Below are positions 41,609-50,431 of a stretch of 64,000 nt of DNA, in pieces. Made by a program: the position numbers and the translations under genes. Positions within the stretch are counted from its first letter, which is position 1; every line of letters begins with the position of its first letter. Under the pieces are notes generated by a model that made no database searches, was not told the origin of the DNA, and was given only the letters and a program-made list of their open reading frames with translations. The DNA is from Pseudomonas serbica (lineage in GTDB: Bacteria > Pseudomonadota > Gammaproteobacteria > Pseudomonadales > Pseudomonadaceae), in NCBI RefSeq assembly GCF_028823535.1, contig NZ_JAQIYM010000018.1, forward strand, positions 55,905 through 119,904, written 5' to 3'.

Positions 41609-43803
41609 AATTCGAAACCCCGGCCACCACCAACCCCATCGACCAAGGCAAGGTCATCGGCCAGCCCACCACGCGCATCGAAGGCCCTCTGAAAACCACC
41701 GGGCAGGCGCCCTACGCCTATGAACACCACGACGCCGTGCCGAACCAGGCCTATGGCGTGGTGGTCGGCTCGGCCATTGCCAAGGGACGCATCGCCTCGA
41801 TGAACCTGCAAGCCGCTCAATCGGCACCGGGGGTAATCGCCATCGTCACCGCCGCCAATGCCGGCAAGCTCGGCAAAGGCAAATACAACACCGCGCGTCT
41901 GCTCGGCGGGCCGGAGATCCAGCACTACCACCAGGCCGTGGCCCTGGTGGTCGCGCAAACCTTTGAACAGGCGCGCGCCGCCGCGGAACGGGTGGACATC
42001 ACGTACTCAACCACCGAAGGCGCTTTCGACCTCGGCAGCTCCCGCGACTCGGCGGTAGAACCCAAGGATCAGATGGAGGACACCCTGCACGGAGATTTTG
42101 CAGCGGCATTCGCGGCGGCCCCGGTGCAACTCGACGCCACCTACACCACGCCCGACCAGGCCCACGCCATGATGGAGCCCATGGCCTCGCTGGCCGCCTG
42201 GGACGGCGACCACCTGACCCTGTGGACCTCCAACCAGATGATCGATTGGTCGGTCACCGACCTGGCCACCACCCTCGGCATACCCAAAAAGAACGTGCGC
42301 CTGATCTCGCCGTACATCGGCGGTGGCTTCGGCGGCAAACTGTTCATCCGCGCCGACGCGCTCCTTGCCGCCCTGGGCGCACGCATGGCTGGAAGGCCGG
42401 TAAAAGTGGCGCTGGCCCGGCCGCTGATCTTCAACAACTGCACCCATCGCCCGGCGACCATCCAACGCATCCGCATTGGCGCCGGCAGCGACGGCAAGAT
42501 CACCGCGATGGCCCACGAAGGGTGGTCCGGCGACTTGCCCGGCGGCAAAGTGGAACTCGCCGCGCAACCGAGCAAATTGCTGTACGCCGGGGAAAACCGT
42601 CGGGTGACCATGCGCCTGTCGACGCTCGACTTGCCGGAAGGCAACGCCATGCGCGCTCCGGGCGAAACCCCGGGCATGATGGCGCTGGAAATTGCCATGG
42701 ATGAAATGGCGGAGAAGCTGAAGCTCGACCCCATCGAGTTTCGGATCATCAATGACACCCAGGTCGACCCGACGAAACCGGATCGACCATTTTCCCAGCG
42801 CCATCTGGTCGAATGCCTGCGCACCGGGGCCGATCGATTTGGCTGGAGCCAGCGCCCTGCGCAACCGGGCACCCAGCGCGATGGCCGATGGCTGATCGGC
42901 ATGGGCGTCGCCGCAGCCTTTCGCAATAATCTGCTGGTGAAGTCCGGCGCCCGCGTTCGCCTGAATGATCAGGGCACCGTGACCGTGGAAACCGACATGA
43001 CTGACATCGGCACCGGCAGCTATACGATCATCGCGCAGACGGCGGCGGAAATGCTCGGCGTCAGCCTCGACCAGGTGGTGGTGCGCTTGGGCGATTCGAG
43101 CTTTCCAGTCTCGTCTGGCTCAGGTGGCCAGTTCGGCGGCAACTGCTCGACCGCGGGGGTGTATGCCGCCTGCGTCAAACTTCGCCAAGCCGTTGCGCAA
43201 CGCCTCGGTGTGAACGCCGAAGAGGCTGAGTTCGTGGGTGGCGAGGTACGCGCTGGCGGCAAGAGCAGGCCGTTGCGCAATGCGGCGCAAAGCGGCGAGA
43301 TCGTCGCCGAGGACAGCATCGAATTCGGTGAACTGGGCAAGAAATACCAGCAATCGACCTTCGGCGCGCACTTTGTCGAAGTCGCGGTCGACAGCGCTAC
43401 CGGGGAAACCCGCGTGCGCCGGATGCTGGCGGTGTGCGCAGCCGGGCGCATTCTCAACCCGACTTCGGCGCGCAGCCAAGTCATTGGCGCGATGACCATG
43501 GGCGTCGGCGCGGCACTGATGGAGGACCTGGTGGTGGACAAACGCCTGGGCTTTTTCGTCAATCATGACCTGGCCGGCTACGAGGTGCCGGTGCATGCCG
43601 ACATCCCTCACCAGGAGGTGATCTTCCTCGATGAAACCGACCCGGTTTCCTCGCCGATGAAAGCCAAGGGCGTTGGCGAGCTGGGAATTTGCGGCGTCAG
43701 TGCAGCCATCGCCAACGCGGTGTACAACGCCACCGGGATTCGGGTGCGCGAATACCCGATCACCCTGGACAAGATGCTCGATAAATTGCCGCCGATGATT
43801 TAA
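41605..43803 (+). CDS. paoC: Aldehyde oxidoreductase molybdenum subunit PaoC
   Basis: A 732-residue catalytic subunit, the same length as E. coli PaoC (YagR). The aldehyde oxidase a/b hammerhead domain (20-130) and Mo-cofactor domains follow, with GGGFGGKLFIRADALLAALG and the base catalyst E692 in KGVGELGICG, corresponding to the known catalytic Glu. The mature complex needs molybdopterin cytosine dinucleotide, inserted by a PaoD/XdhC chaperone; no such gene is visible downstream here. The natural substrate is an aldehyde; which one is unknown. Confidence 0.94.
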   Translation: MKFETPATTNPIDQGKVIGQPTTRIEGPLKTTGQAPYAYEHHDAVPNQAYGVVVGSAIAKGRIASMNLQAAQSAPGVIAIVTAANAGKLGKGKYNTARLLGGPEIQHYHQAVALVVAQTFEQARAAAERVDITYSTTEGAFDLGSSRDSAVEPKDQMEDTLHGDFAAAFAAAPVQLDATYTTPDQAHAMMEPMASLAAWDGDHLTLWTSNQMIDWSVTDLATTLGIPKKNVRLISPYIGGGFGGKLFIRADALLAALGARMAGRPVKVALARPLIFNNCTHRPATIQRIRIGAGSDGKITAMAHEGWSGDLPGGKVELAAQPSKLLYAGENRRVTMRLSTLDLPEGNAMRAPGETPGMMALEIAMDEMAEKLKLDPIEFRIINDTQVDPTKPDRPFSQRHLVECLRTGADRFGWSQRPAQPGTQRDGRWLIGMGVAAAFRNNLLVKSGARVRLNDQGTVTVETDMTDIGTGSYTIIAQTAAEMLGVSLDQVVVRLGDSSFPVSSGSGGQFGGNCSTAGVYAACVKLRQAVAQRLGVNAEEAEFVGGEVRAGGKSRPLRNAAQSGEIVAEDSIEFGELGKKYQQSTFGAHFVEVAVDSATGETRVRRMLAVCAAGRILNPTSARSQVIGAMTMGVGAALMEDLVVDKRLGFFVNHDLAGYEVPVHADIPHQEVIFLDETDPVSSPMKAKGVGELGICGVSAAIANAVYNATGIRVREYPITLDKMLDKLPPMI

Positions 43804-43910
43804 TCGCAGTTGGTAAGTCAGTTGACGGTTGTGCTGGCGATGGCGTCCGTCGCGACGGCACTGAATTACCAGTCGTACGTCATCTCCACCGAAGCCACCC
43901 GCTCCTGCCA

Positions 43911-44963
43911 TCAACCGATCTTGTTCAACGGCACATAAGTGCCATTCAGATGGACGTCCACATGATTTTTCGGGCGATAATTCGCCACCGTGATCACCCG
44001 TTGCTGCACGGTGTCATCGATGCATTCCTGGCCGAACGACGTCTTGCCGATCGTGCGGAAATAACGTGCATTCAACAACCGATAAGTGCCACCGAGGAAG
44101 TCCTGGTAGGAGTCGGTGATCGCCGGCAGATCGCTCGGCAGCCGCGGGATTTTTTTTGAATTGAGCTCCAGTCCGCACTCCATCGCCTTGTTCGCCATCC
44201 AGCGCAACGGGATGTCCGACAGCGAGTTGTCGGCGTAGCCGCCACCCACATTGGCATGCGCGCCACAGAACCAGACCTGCTCCATCACCTGATTGGGCTT
44301 GGCGATCGGGTCCCACAGTGTGCATTCGTAATTGGCCCGGTGTTCGTCGATGGCGACGGCATGGAAGGCGTTGCGCACAATCCCGCTGAGTTCGGTGTCG
44401 TGAAACTCATAGTACTTGTGGTTGAACCACTCAGCCGATTTGAACGGCACCCCCAAGGCGCCGACCGTGTCCCAGACGCCGAGGAAATGGATCTGGATTT
44501 CCCGGGAGTAACTCTGGCGAAAGAACTTGGCGTTTTCCGTATCCGCGCTCGAATCGCGGGTGCGGTACAGGGTGTAGGCCTCATCGATGCGGTCGATGTG
44601 CTTTTTCGTCAGCAGCCCGACGTTGCGGATCAACCCCACCAGACTACGCGCGGAGTAAGCCCCGCGACTGAAGCCGAAAATGAACACCTGGTCGCCCTCC
44701 TCGTACTGCTTGGCCAGGGCGATATAGCCATCCTTTATTTTCTTCGACAACCCCACCCCAAATGCCCCGCCCTCGAGTTTGTCGTACCAGTCGGTGCCCA
44801 CGCCGGCGACATAGATCTTCTTCTGCAGCGTGCCGTCTTTCTGGCTGGGGAGGATCGCGTCATGCAGCTTGACCACGTTGGTGCTGGCGTCGCCGTCGAT
44901 CTCAGGCTTCTGATCAGGCAGGTTCCAGGTGCCGTCGAAGGCGACGATGATTTTCTTTGGCAT
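43911..44963 (-). CDS. DUF2235 / T6SS Tle1-like hydrolase domain protein
   Basis: A 350-residue alpha/beta hydrolase of the DUF2235 family. It starts KKIIVAFDGTWNLPDQ, with the nucleophile elbow GFSRGAYSAR (Ser99), then FLGVWDTVGALGVPF and WFCGAHANVGGGYADN, the family's Asp and His segments. Start ATG 44963 is fixed by AGGAG six bases upstream; an ATG two codons earlier overlaps that site. In T6SS effectors this domain is a phospholipase (Tle1), but no vgrG, PAAR or immunity gene is adjacent and the protein is short, so a housekeeping lipase/esterase is equally possible. Confidence 0.85.
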   Translation of the reverse strand: MPKKIIVAFDGTWNLPDQKPEIDGDASTNVVKLHDAILPSQKDGTLQKKIYVAGVGTDWYDKLEGGAFGVGLSKKIKDGYIALAKQYEEGDQVFIFGFSRGAYSARSLVGLIRNVGLLTKKHIDRIDEAYTLYRTRDSSADTENAKFFRQSYSREIQIHFLGVWDTVGALGVPFKSAEWFNHKYYEFHDTELSGIVRNAFHAVAIDEHRANYECTLWDPIAKPNQVMEQVWFCGAHANVGGGYADNSLSDIPLRWMANKAMECGLELNSKKIPRLPSDLPAITDSYQDFLGGTYRLLNARYFRTIGKTSFGQECIDDTVQQRVITVANYRPKNHVDVHLNGTYVPLNKIG

Positions 44964-45000
44964 ATTCATCTCCTGTCTATTCACAAACCCTGCACGCTCG

Positions 45001-45570
45001 CTAGCGCTGTGGCGCGACCATGCGGAACTGGATATTGATTTCGTTGGAAACGACACTGTCGGCCCACTCCCCCTCACCAATCCTGAAGTCGTTGCGGTTG
45101 AGCGTCAGCTCGCCCACGAAGATCCCGATACCGTCCTCGGCCTTGAGCAGAACCGGCACATCCACGCCCCGTGTCAGGCCTCGCAGCGTGAGGTTGCCGC
45201 TGATCAAGTAGCGGTCGTTGGCGAGATCCTTGACGCGAGTCGATTCGAATGTCGCCTGCGGATAGCTGGCGGTGTCGAACCAGGCGGGCTTTTGCAGCTC
45301 GGTATTGGCGTCGTCACTACCGGCATCGATGCTGGCCAGATCGATGGTCAAGCTGGCGTGGGCCGCCTCGGGGTGGGCGGTATCGAAATCAAGGTCGCCG
45401 GCGAACTTGCTGAAAGTGCCATAGACCCGCGACCCCGTCTGGTTGTAGGTGAAACTGATGGTGCTGGCATTGAGATTCACGTCCGCGTATTCAACGGCAC
45501 CAGCCTGAGCAGAAACACCCAACGCAAGCATGGCAAACAGGGTTGAAAAACGCAGCAATCGAGAGTTCAT
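45001..45570 (-). CDS. YceI family protein
   Basis: A 189-residue periplasmic lipocalin-like protein. A signal peptide (RLLRFSTLFAMLALGVSAQAGA) leads into the YceI domain with ASTISFTYNQTGSRVYGTFSKF, PAWFDTASYPQATFEST and GNLTLRGLTRGVDVPV. The fold binds polyisoprenoid or other amphiphilic ligands, often quinones. It is 37 bases upstream of the DUF2235 gene on the same strand and may share its transcript. Start ATG 45570. Confidence 0.9.
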   Translation of the reverse strand: MNSRLLRFSTLFAMLALGVSAQAGAVEYADVNLNASTISFTYNQTGSRVYGTFSKFAGDLDFDTAHPEAAHASLTIDLASIDAGSDDANTELQKPAWFDTASYPQATFESTRVKDLANDRYLISGNLTLRGLTRGVDVPVLLKAEDGIGIFVGELTLNRNDFRIGEGEWADSVVSNEINIQFRMVAPQR

Positions 45571-45695
45571 GGAACACTCCGGGCCCGGGCGCCCTCATGG
45601 GAAAGTGTCGAACGCACGCAAGCCAGTGACAGGAGGACTAAAGCAAAGATCGGCCGGTTATGCCACTGGCCGCGCGGATTTGCGACCACCCGCGC

Positions 45696-46355
45696 CTACG
45701 CTGCCCACGCCCGCTGCAACAACTCGATGACCTCGGCATCCGACGTCTGGGAAAAATCCATGTACCAATGTCCGATCGAGGTGAACCACTCAGGACACAG
45801 CGGACACACCAACTCATCCACTTCCCTGCGCAACGCCTCGGCCGTTTCCACCGGTGCCACCGGCACCGCCACCACGATCCGCGCGGGTTCCTGCGCACGT
45901 ACCGCCTGCACCGCCGCCAGCATCGAGGCCCCTGTCGCCAAGCCATCGTCGATCAGAATCACCACCTGATCCCTGAGCTGCACCGGCGCCCGCGCGCCCC
46001 GATAGACCTGCTCACGTCGCAACAGCTCCCGGGTTTCCCGGGCAACCACGGCCTCGAACGCCGCTTTGTCAATGGGGTGGGCCCGCAGTGCCTGCTCATT
46101 GCGAATTTCGATTCCGCCACTGGCAATCGCGCCCATGGCGTACTCCGGATGGGACGGTACACCCAGCTTGCGCACCAGCAGCAGGTCCAGGCGCACGCCG
46201 AGCGCCGTGGCCACTTCATAGGCCACCGGCACGCCGCCCCGGGGCAAGGCCAACACGATTACATCGGCGCGATGGGCATACGGGAGCAGCGATTCCACCA
46301 GGCGTCGCCCGGCGGCAGTGCGGTCTTGCAGGATGGTTTGTGATGAGTGATTCAT
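45696..46355 (-). CDS. Phosphoribosyltransferase family protein
   Basis: A 219-residue PRTase-fold protein. The PRPP loop reads VILIDDGLATGASMLAAVQA, and the N-terminal hood ends LALPRGGVPVAYEVATALG, followed by LVRKLGVPSHPEYAMGAIA. This is the orphan PRTase type common in stress or phosphate-linked operons, not a nucleotide-salvage enzyme of known specificity. ATG 46355 has GGGAGG eight bases upstream. Confidence 0.9.
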   Translation of the reverse strand: MNHSSQTILQDRTAAGRRLVESLLPYAHRADVIVLALPRGGVPVAYEVATALGVRLDLLLVRKLGVPSHPEYAMGAIASGGIEIRNEQALRAHPIDKAAFEAVVARETRELLRREQVYRGARAPVQLRDQVVILIDDGLATGASMLAAVQAVRAQEPARIVVAVPVAPVETAEALRREVDELVCPLCPEWFTSIGHWYMDFSQTSDAEVIELLQRAWAA

Positions 46356-46487
46356 TGGAAAACCTCCCCAGGCGATCAACGCCTGACGGTTCGCATCACA
46401 TCATCAATTGTCGGTTCGACGGAGGCTGTCAGCAAGCCCCAAAACAAGGCCCCCCGATCCATTCTGGGCTGATCCTGGCGCTCCCCC

Positions 46488-47849
46488 CTACACCAACCGC
46501 TCAATCTTCTGATGCTGCCACACCAGCTTGTAATACAGCGTCTGCAACGCCAGCATCCCCAGATACGCCACCGGAAACGCCATCCACACGCCTTGCAACC
46601 CAAACCGCGCATCCAACACGTACGCCACCGGCAACTGCACGCCCACCACGCACACAATCGAGATCGCCACCGGCACCATCACCGTGCCGCTGGCGCGCAT
46701 GATGCCGCCGATGATCGCCTGGAAGCCGAACACCAACAGGCTCCAGAGCATGATGTGCAACAGGTGCTCGGCCATGCTGCGCGTCGCGTCCTCGGTGAGG
46801 AACGAGCCCAGCAACCAGTGCGACAGCAGGTACCCCAGCACCACCAGGCCACCGGTCAGGCACACGTTGATCATCAACCCCGTGCGCAGGATCGGCCCGA
46901 TACGCTCGACACGCCCTGCCCCGATCGCCTGCGCCCCGAGGATCGACGCCGTGATCGCAATCGACAGCGCCGGGAATTGCACATAGTTGACGATCTGCGT
47001 CACCGCACCGTACGCCGCCGTCGCTTGGGAACCGTGCTGATTCACCAGTGCCAAAATCACCAGCTCCGACAGCGACAACACCACCATCTGCAGGCCGGTG
47101 GGCAAGCCGATGCGCAACACCTTGCCGAGGATCGCCATGTCCAGCTTCATCGCCGCGAAAAACTCCCGGTCCGGCGCCAGCGGATGGCCCTTGCGAATCA
47201 AGCGCCACGCCAGCCAACCCATCGCCGCCAGATTGCCCGCCAAACCGGCAAACGCCGCACTCTGAATCCCCATCGGCGGCAACCCCAACCAGCCGCGAAT
47301 CAACGCCGGCGTCAGCGCCAGGCCGATACAGGTCGACACCACCAGCGCCAACAACGGCGACAACGTATCGCTCACCCCGCGCAACAACTGAGTGAACAAC
47401 ACGAACACCAACAGCGTCGGCATGAACCACAACATCACATGCGCGTACGCCACCGCATCGTCCAGCACATCCCCCGGTGTCCCCAACCCCACCAAGGAAG
47501 ACCGCGCAAACACACTCCCCACCACCGCTGCCACCAGCCCGATCAACAACCCCAACAACAAGGTCGACCCAGCGATGGCCTTCACCAAATGCGTCTCCCG
47601 CGCTCCCCAGGCCTGGCCGATCAACACCCCCGCCCCCGCGCCCAGGCCGATCACCAGGGCGATGAAGAAGAATACGATGGGGAACATGCCCGACACCGCC
47701 GCCAGCGCCTGGGTGCCGAGCATCTGGCCGATGTAGATGCTGTTTACGGTGCCGGACATGGACTGGAGGAAATTGGACAGGACCATGGGGGCGAGGAAAA
47801 GCAGGTAGGTTTTCCAAAGGGCGCGCTGCGGTTGGGCTGGGGTTTGCAT
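46488..47849 (-). CDS. MATE family efflux transporter
   Basis: A 453-residue, 12-helix multidrug and toxin extrusion protein. Two similar halves are visible (GTVNSIYIGQMLGTQALAAVSG in the first, LVNQHGSQATAAYGAVTQI in the second), the NorM-like arrangement. Such proteins export cationic drugs or metabolites using Na+ or H+. ATG 47849. No regulator is adjacent; the upstream region 47850-48106 has no supported gene. Confidence 0.92.
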   Translation of the reverse strand: MQTPAQPQRALWKTYLLFLAPMVLSNFLQSMSGTVNSIYIGQMLGTQALAAVSGMFPIVFFFIALVIGLGAGAGVLIGQAWGARETHLVKAIAGSTLLLGLLIGLVAAVVGSVFARSSLVGLGTPGDVLDDAVAYAHVMLWFMPTLLVFVLFTQLLRGVSDTLSPLLALVVSTCIGLALTPALIRGWLGLPPMGIQSAAFAGLAGNLAAMGWLAWRLIRKGHPLAPDREFFAAMKLDMAILGKVLRIGLPTGLQMVVLSLSELVILALVNQHGSQATAAYGAVTQIVNYVQFPALSIAITASILGAQAIGAGRVERIGPILRTGLMINVCLTGGLVVLGYLLSHWLLGSFLTEDATRSMAEHLLHIMLWSLLVFGFQAIIGGIMRASGTVMVPVAISIVCVVGVQLPVAYVLDARFGLQGVWMAFPVAYLGMLALQTLYYKLVWQHQKIERLV

Positions 47850-48106
47850 GGGGGTAGAGGTCCATCTCGACGGCGTGAGGGCTCAAAGAGGATAGCTTCG
47901 GCGAGTTACGGGCCAGGGGCAATGATGATTTCGGCGCTGTGTTTAATTTCCCGGCGATGTTAGGTGAAAGGTTCCGCTGCGCGACGGTTGCGATTTGATG
48001 GACGTGATTGGCCGGCGCATGCGGGCCCAGGCTGCGGAGTCAATGTGTCATTCGACTTTGCGGCCAGTACGCTGTTGTCGTGCGAACCGTTGCGGTTTGC
48101 GAACAG

Positions 48107-48922
48107 TTACTTGGGAAACAACAGCGTATACGCCACCCGAAACCCCCAGCCCTGCGCGCCATCTTTCGGGCTGTCAGCCCAATAGCGCGGCCCCACTTGC
48201 AGGCTCATGGGTTGATGCCCCACCTTGAACAACTGGGTGACGAACAGGTTGATGGGCACCGACCATTCGCGGGTCTGCCAGTCGTAGGTGGACTCGGTGT
48301 TGATGCCGAAGGTCGTATAGGTATGGGTGGTGTAGCTGAAGAAGGGTTGCAGGAAAGTCTGGTTGATCTTGTCTTTGTCGTCAGGCGGGCTGTTGTCCAG
48401 CGACCAGATGTGATTGGCCAGGATGCCGCGGGTCCAGCCGTTACTTTGCTTGAGGGCCACCACGGTAGGTCCAGCCCCCCATTGTTCACCACTCAAGAGC
48501 TCATCACTGCCGGTTGGCACAAGGATTACCGGCCCTGCCCCCCAGATCCAGCCGCTCGCGGTTGGATGCTTGGGTGAAAAAAAGAAACTCTGGGTAACAT
48601 CACCGACCCCGGATTTGTCCGCCTCGCCCCCGGGTACCAGACCGTGTTGATCGATAACCGGCAGGATGGTTCGGGATATGAGATTCCACTCGTCATTGAG
48701 GGTAAAGGGCAGCACCGGCTGGATATTGGTGACGCTTTGGTAGCCCTCGCCACTGGGGCCGAGTTTCTGGTTCCAGTTGTACTGGATGGGCACGCTGTAG
48801 AGCGCCGCTACCGGATTCAATGATTGTTTGGCCAGCTCGGCCTGGCTGTCGGCAGTTCGACCGATGCTGGGCCAAAGAATCGCCAGGGCTATGACGGGCA
48901 TAAGGTGAAAGATTTTGCTCAT
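48107..48922 (-). CDS. Outer-membrane transporter-like beta-barrel protein (neuromedin U-type annotation)
   Basis: A 271-residue exported protein. Signal peptide KIFHLMPVIALAILWPSIGRTA, then a mature region rich in alternating aromatic and polar residues (VPIQYNWNQKLGPSG, PFFSYTTHTYTTFGIN, FRVAYTLLFPK), ending in Phe-Pro-Lys like an outer-membrane strand. Similar proteins are labelled transporter or neuromedin U in Pseudomonas; function unknown. ATG 48922 has AAGGAG six bases upstream. Confidence 0.8.
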   Translation of the reverse strand: MSKIFHLMPVIALAILWPSIGRTADSQAELAKQSLNPVAALYSVPIQYNWNQKLGPSGEGYQSVTNIQPVLPFTLNDEWNLISRTILPVIDQHGLVPGGEADKSGVGDVTQSFFFSPKHPTASGWIWGAGPVILVPTGSDELLSGEQWGAGPTVVALKQSNGWTRGILANHIWSLDNSPPDDKDKINQTFLQPFFSYTTHTYTTFGINTESTYDWQTREWSVPINLFVTQLFKVGHQPMSLQVGPRYWADSPKDGAQGWGFRVAYTLLFPK

Positions 48923-49330
48923 CAGTAGCTCCTTCTCGATATCGAGGGTGCCCTACCACTGCGGTTGAACCGCCTCGATACTCGGCGGCCCCGAAGAGCT
49001 TAGTTCAGGTTTTCTTGACGCCTCGGGTAATTACGCCCGAATGCCCACCCGACCCATTGAGCGTTTCACCTGGTGACACCGATTCCAACCCTGGGCGAGA
49101 AGGCTCGCAAAATTGCATGATTTGGCCCTGAACGATCAGGTCATATGATCTCTACCCTTCACCCGAAACGCCAGAACATCGCCTTCCAGCCGCGTACTAA
49201 AGCCTGTCGCCCTTCCAATCTCTCTTGCCCAACCTAGCCGAACAGGGTACAAAACGACAGAGTTGTACGACAACATAATAAAACCGCTCACACCATGCCC
49301 GAGTGGGCCAATCACCCTTCGAGATCTGCC
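48923..49330. other. Divergent intergenic region
   Basis: About 410 bases between the outer-membrane protein and the DMT transporter. It has CGATATCGAG and GGTTGAACCGCC dyads near 48935-48972 and a GTTGTACGACAAC dyad at 49262. A minus-strand frame (49136-49432) crossing it has no support. Both promoters should lie here. Confidence 0.45.
49262..49274. promoter_or_regulatory. Candidate operator (GTTGTACGACAAC)
   Basis: A perfect five-base dyad GTTGT-ACG-ACAAC, 57 bases upstream of the DMT transporter start and followed by A/T-rich CATAATAAAA that could be a -10 region. The shape suits GntR- or TetR-type regulators, but no such regulator gene is adjacent. Confidence 0.35.
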
Positions 49331-50290
49331 ATGCCCCGCCCTACATTTGCGCAAACCGTACCGCCGCCCTTCCCCCGCCATCTCGCCGTAATCATTCTTT
49401 TGTGCATGGGTTGCGCGTTCGCCGGTAACCATGTGGCGGCACGGGTCGCCTTTGATGATGGCGCGGGTGTGTTGCTGGCGATTTTGTTGCGTTCTGGCGG
49501 GACCTTACTGGTGCTGGCAAGCCTGGTACTGTGGCAAAGACAAAGTCTGCGTCTGCCGGCCGGTGCATGGCGCTGGCAATTACTGTTGGGCCTTCTGATT
49601 ACCGCGCAGAGCCTGTGTCTGTACTCCGCCGTCGCTCGCGTCCCGGTGGCGCTGGCGCTGTTGGTGGCCAACGTGTTTCCCATCCTGCTGGCGTTGCTCA
49701 CTTGGGCGATGGGTGGCCCGAGACCGACCGCGCGCACCGCTACGTTGATGGGTTTGATTCTGGTGGGGCTGGTGTTTGTGCTGGATGTCCCCGGGCGCCT
49801 TTCGACCACGACCAGCGTCAGCCCGCAATGGCTGCTGGGCGTCGCGCTCGCGTTCTGCGCCGCCAGCGTGTTCGCCTGCGCGCTATGGATCACCGACCAC
49901 AAGTTGTCTCAGGTACGTGGTTCGGTGCGCAGTCTGTTGACCATTTTCATCGTCTTCAGCAGCGTCAATCTGGCGGGACTGACTGGCGCCCTGCCAGGCG
50001 GACTAAACCTGCCCGCAACCTCGACCGGATGGCTGGCGCTGGCCACCTTGGTTGTGCTGTACGGCACCGGTTTTATCGTGCTGTTCATTTCGGTGCCTCG
50101 CCTGGACATGCCACGCAATGCGCCGGTCATGAACATCGAGCCGTTGGCGACGTTGCTGATGGGCTGGATTGTGCTGGATCAAATGCTCAGTGCGGGGCAG
50201 ATCCTGGGTGGGGTGATTGTGGTCACCGGCATCGTTTTGCTGACGTATCGCAAATCAGCTATCAAGGCTGGCGCCAAAGCTGTGGTGTGA
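49331..50290 (+). CDS. DMT superfamily (EamA) transporter
   Basis: A 319-residue, ten-helix drug/metabolite transporter with two EamA halves (about 20-150 and 165-305). Typical ends are seen: GNHVAARVAFDDGAGVLLA in helix 1 and NIEPLATLLMGWIVLDQML near the C-terminus. It probably exports or imports an amino acid or metabolite. ATG 49331 was chosen over a frame start at 49295. No partner genes; the nearby dyad at 49262 may regulate it. Confidence 0.9.
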   Translation: MPRPTFAQTVPPPFPRHLAVIILLCMGCAFAGNHVAARVAFDDGAGVLLAILLRSGGTLLVLASLVLWQRQSLRLPAGAWRWQLLLGLLITAQSLCLYSAVARVPVALALLVANVFPILLALLTWAMGGPRPTARTATLMGLILVGLVFVLDVPGRLSTTTSVSPQWLLGVALAFCAASVFACALWITDHKLSQVRGSVRSLLTIFIVFSSVNLAGLTGALPGGLNLPATSTGWLALATLVVLYGTGFIVLFISVPRLDMPRNAPVMNIEPLATLLMGWIVLDQMLSAGQILGGVIVVTGIVLLTYRKSAIKAGAKAVV

Positions 50291-50431
50291 GAAAAACTGG
50301 TTTCATTATTCACGGGGGGCAGCGTCGGCAACAGGCCCGCTGTGAAAGCTTCTGGCACCTTGCGCACACAGTGTCACTGGATGCGCAAGGTAGCCTCAGA
50401 CTGAAACAGGGCAGCACCCGGCCCTGATGAA

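Noticed and set aside
43804..43910. Short coding-like ending (VASVEMTYDW on the minus strand) between paoC and the DUF2235 gene
   Set aside because: Too short to tell a gene remnant from chance.
46512..47963. 483-codon plus-strand frame opposite the MATE gene
   Set aside because: Gln/His/Arg-rich antisense shadow; MATE helices are unmistakable on the minus strand.
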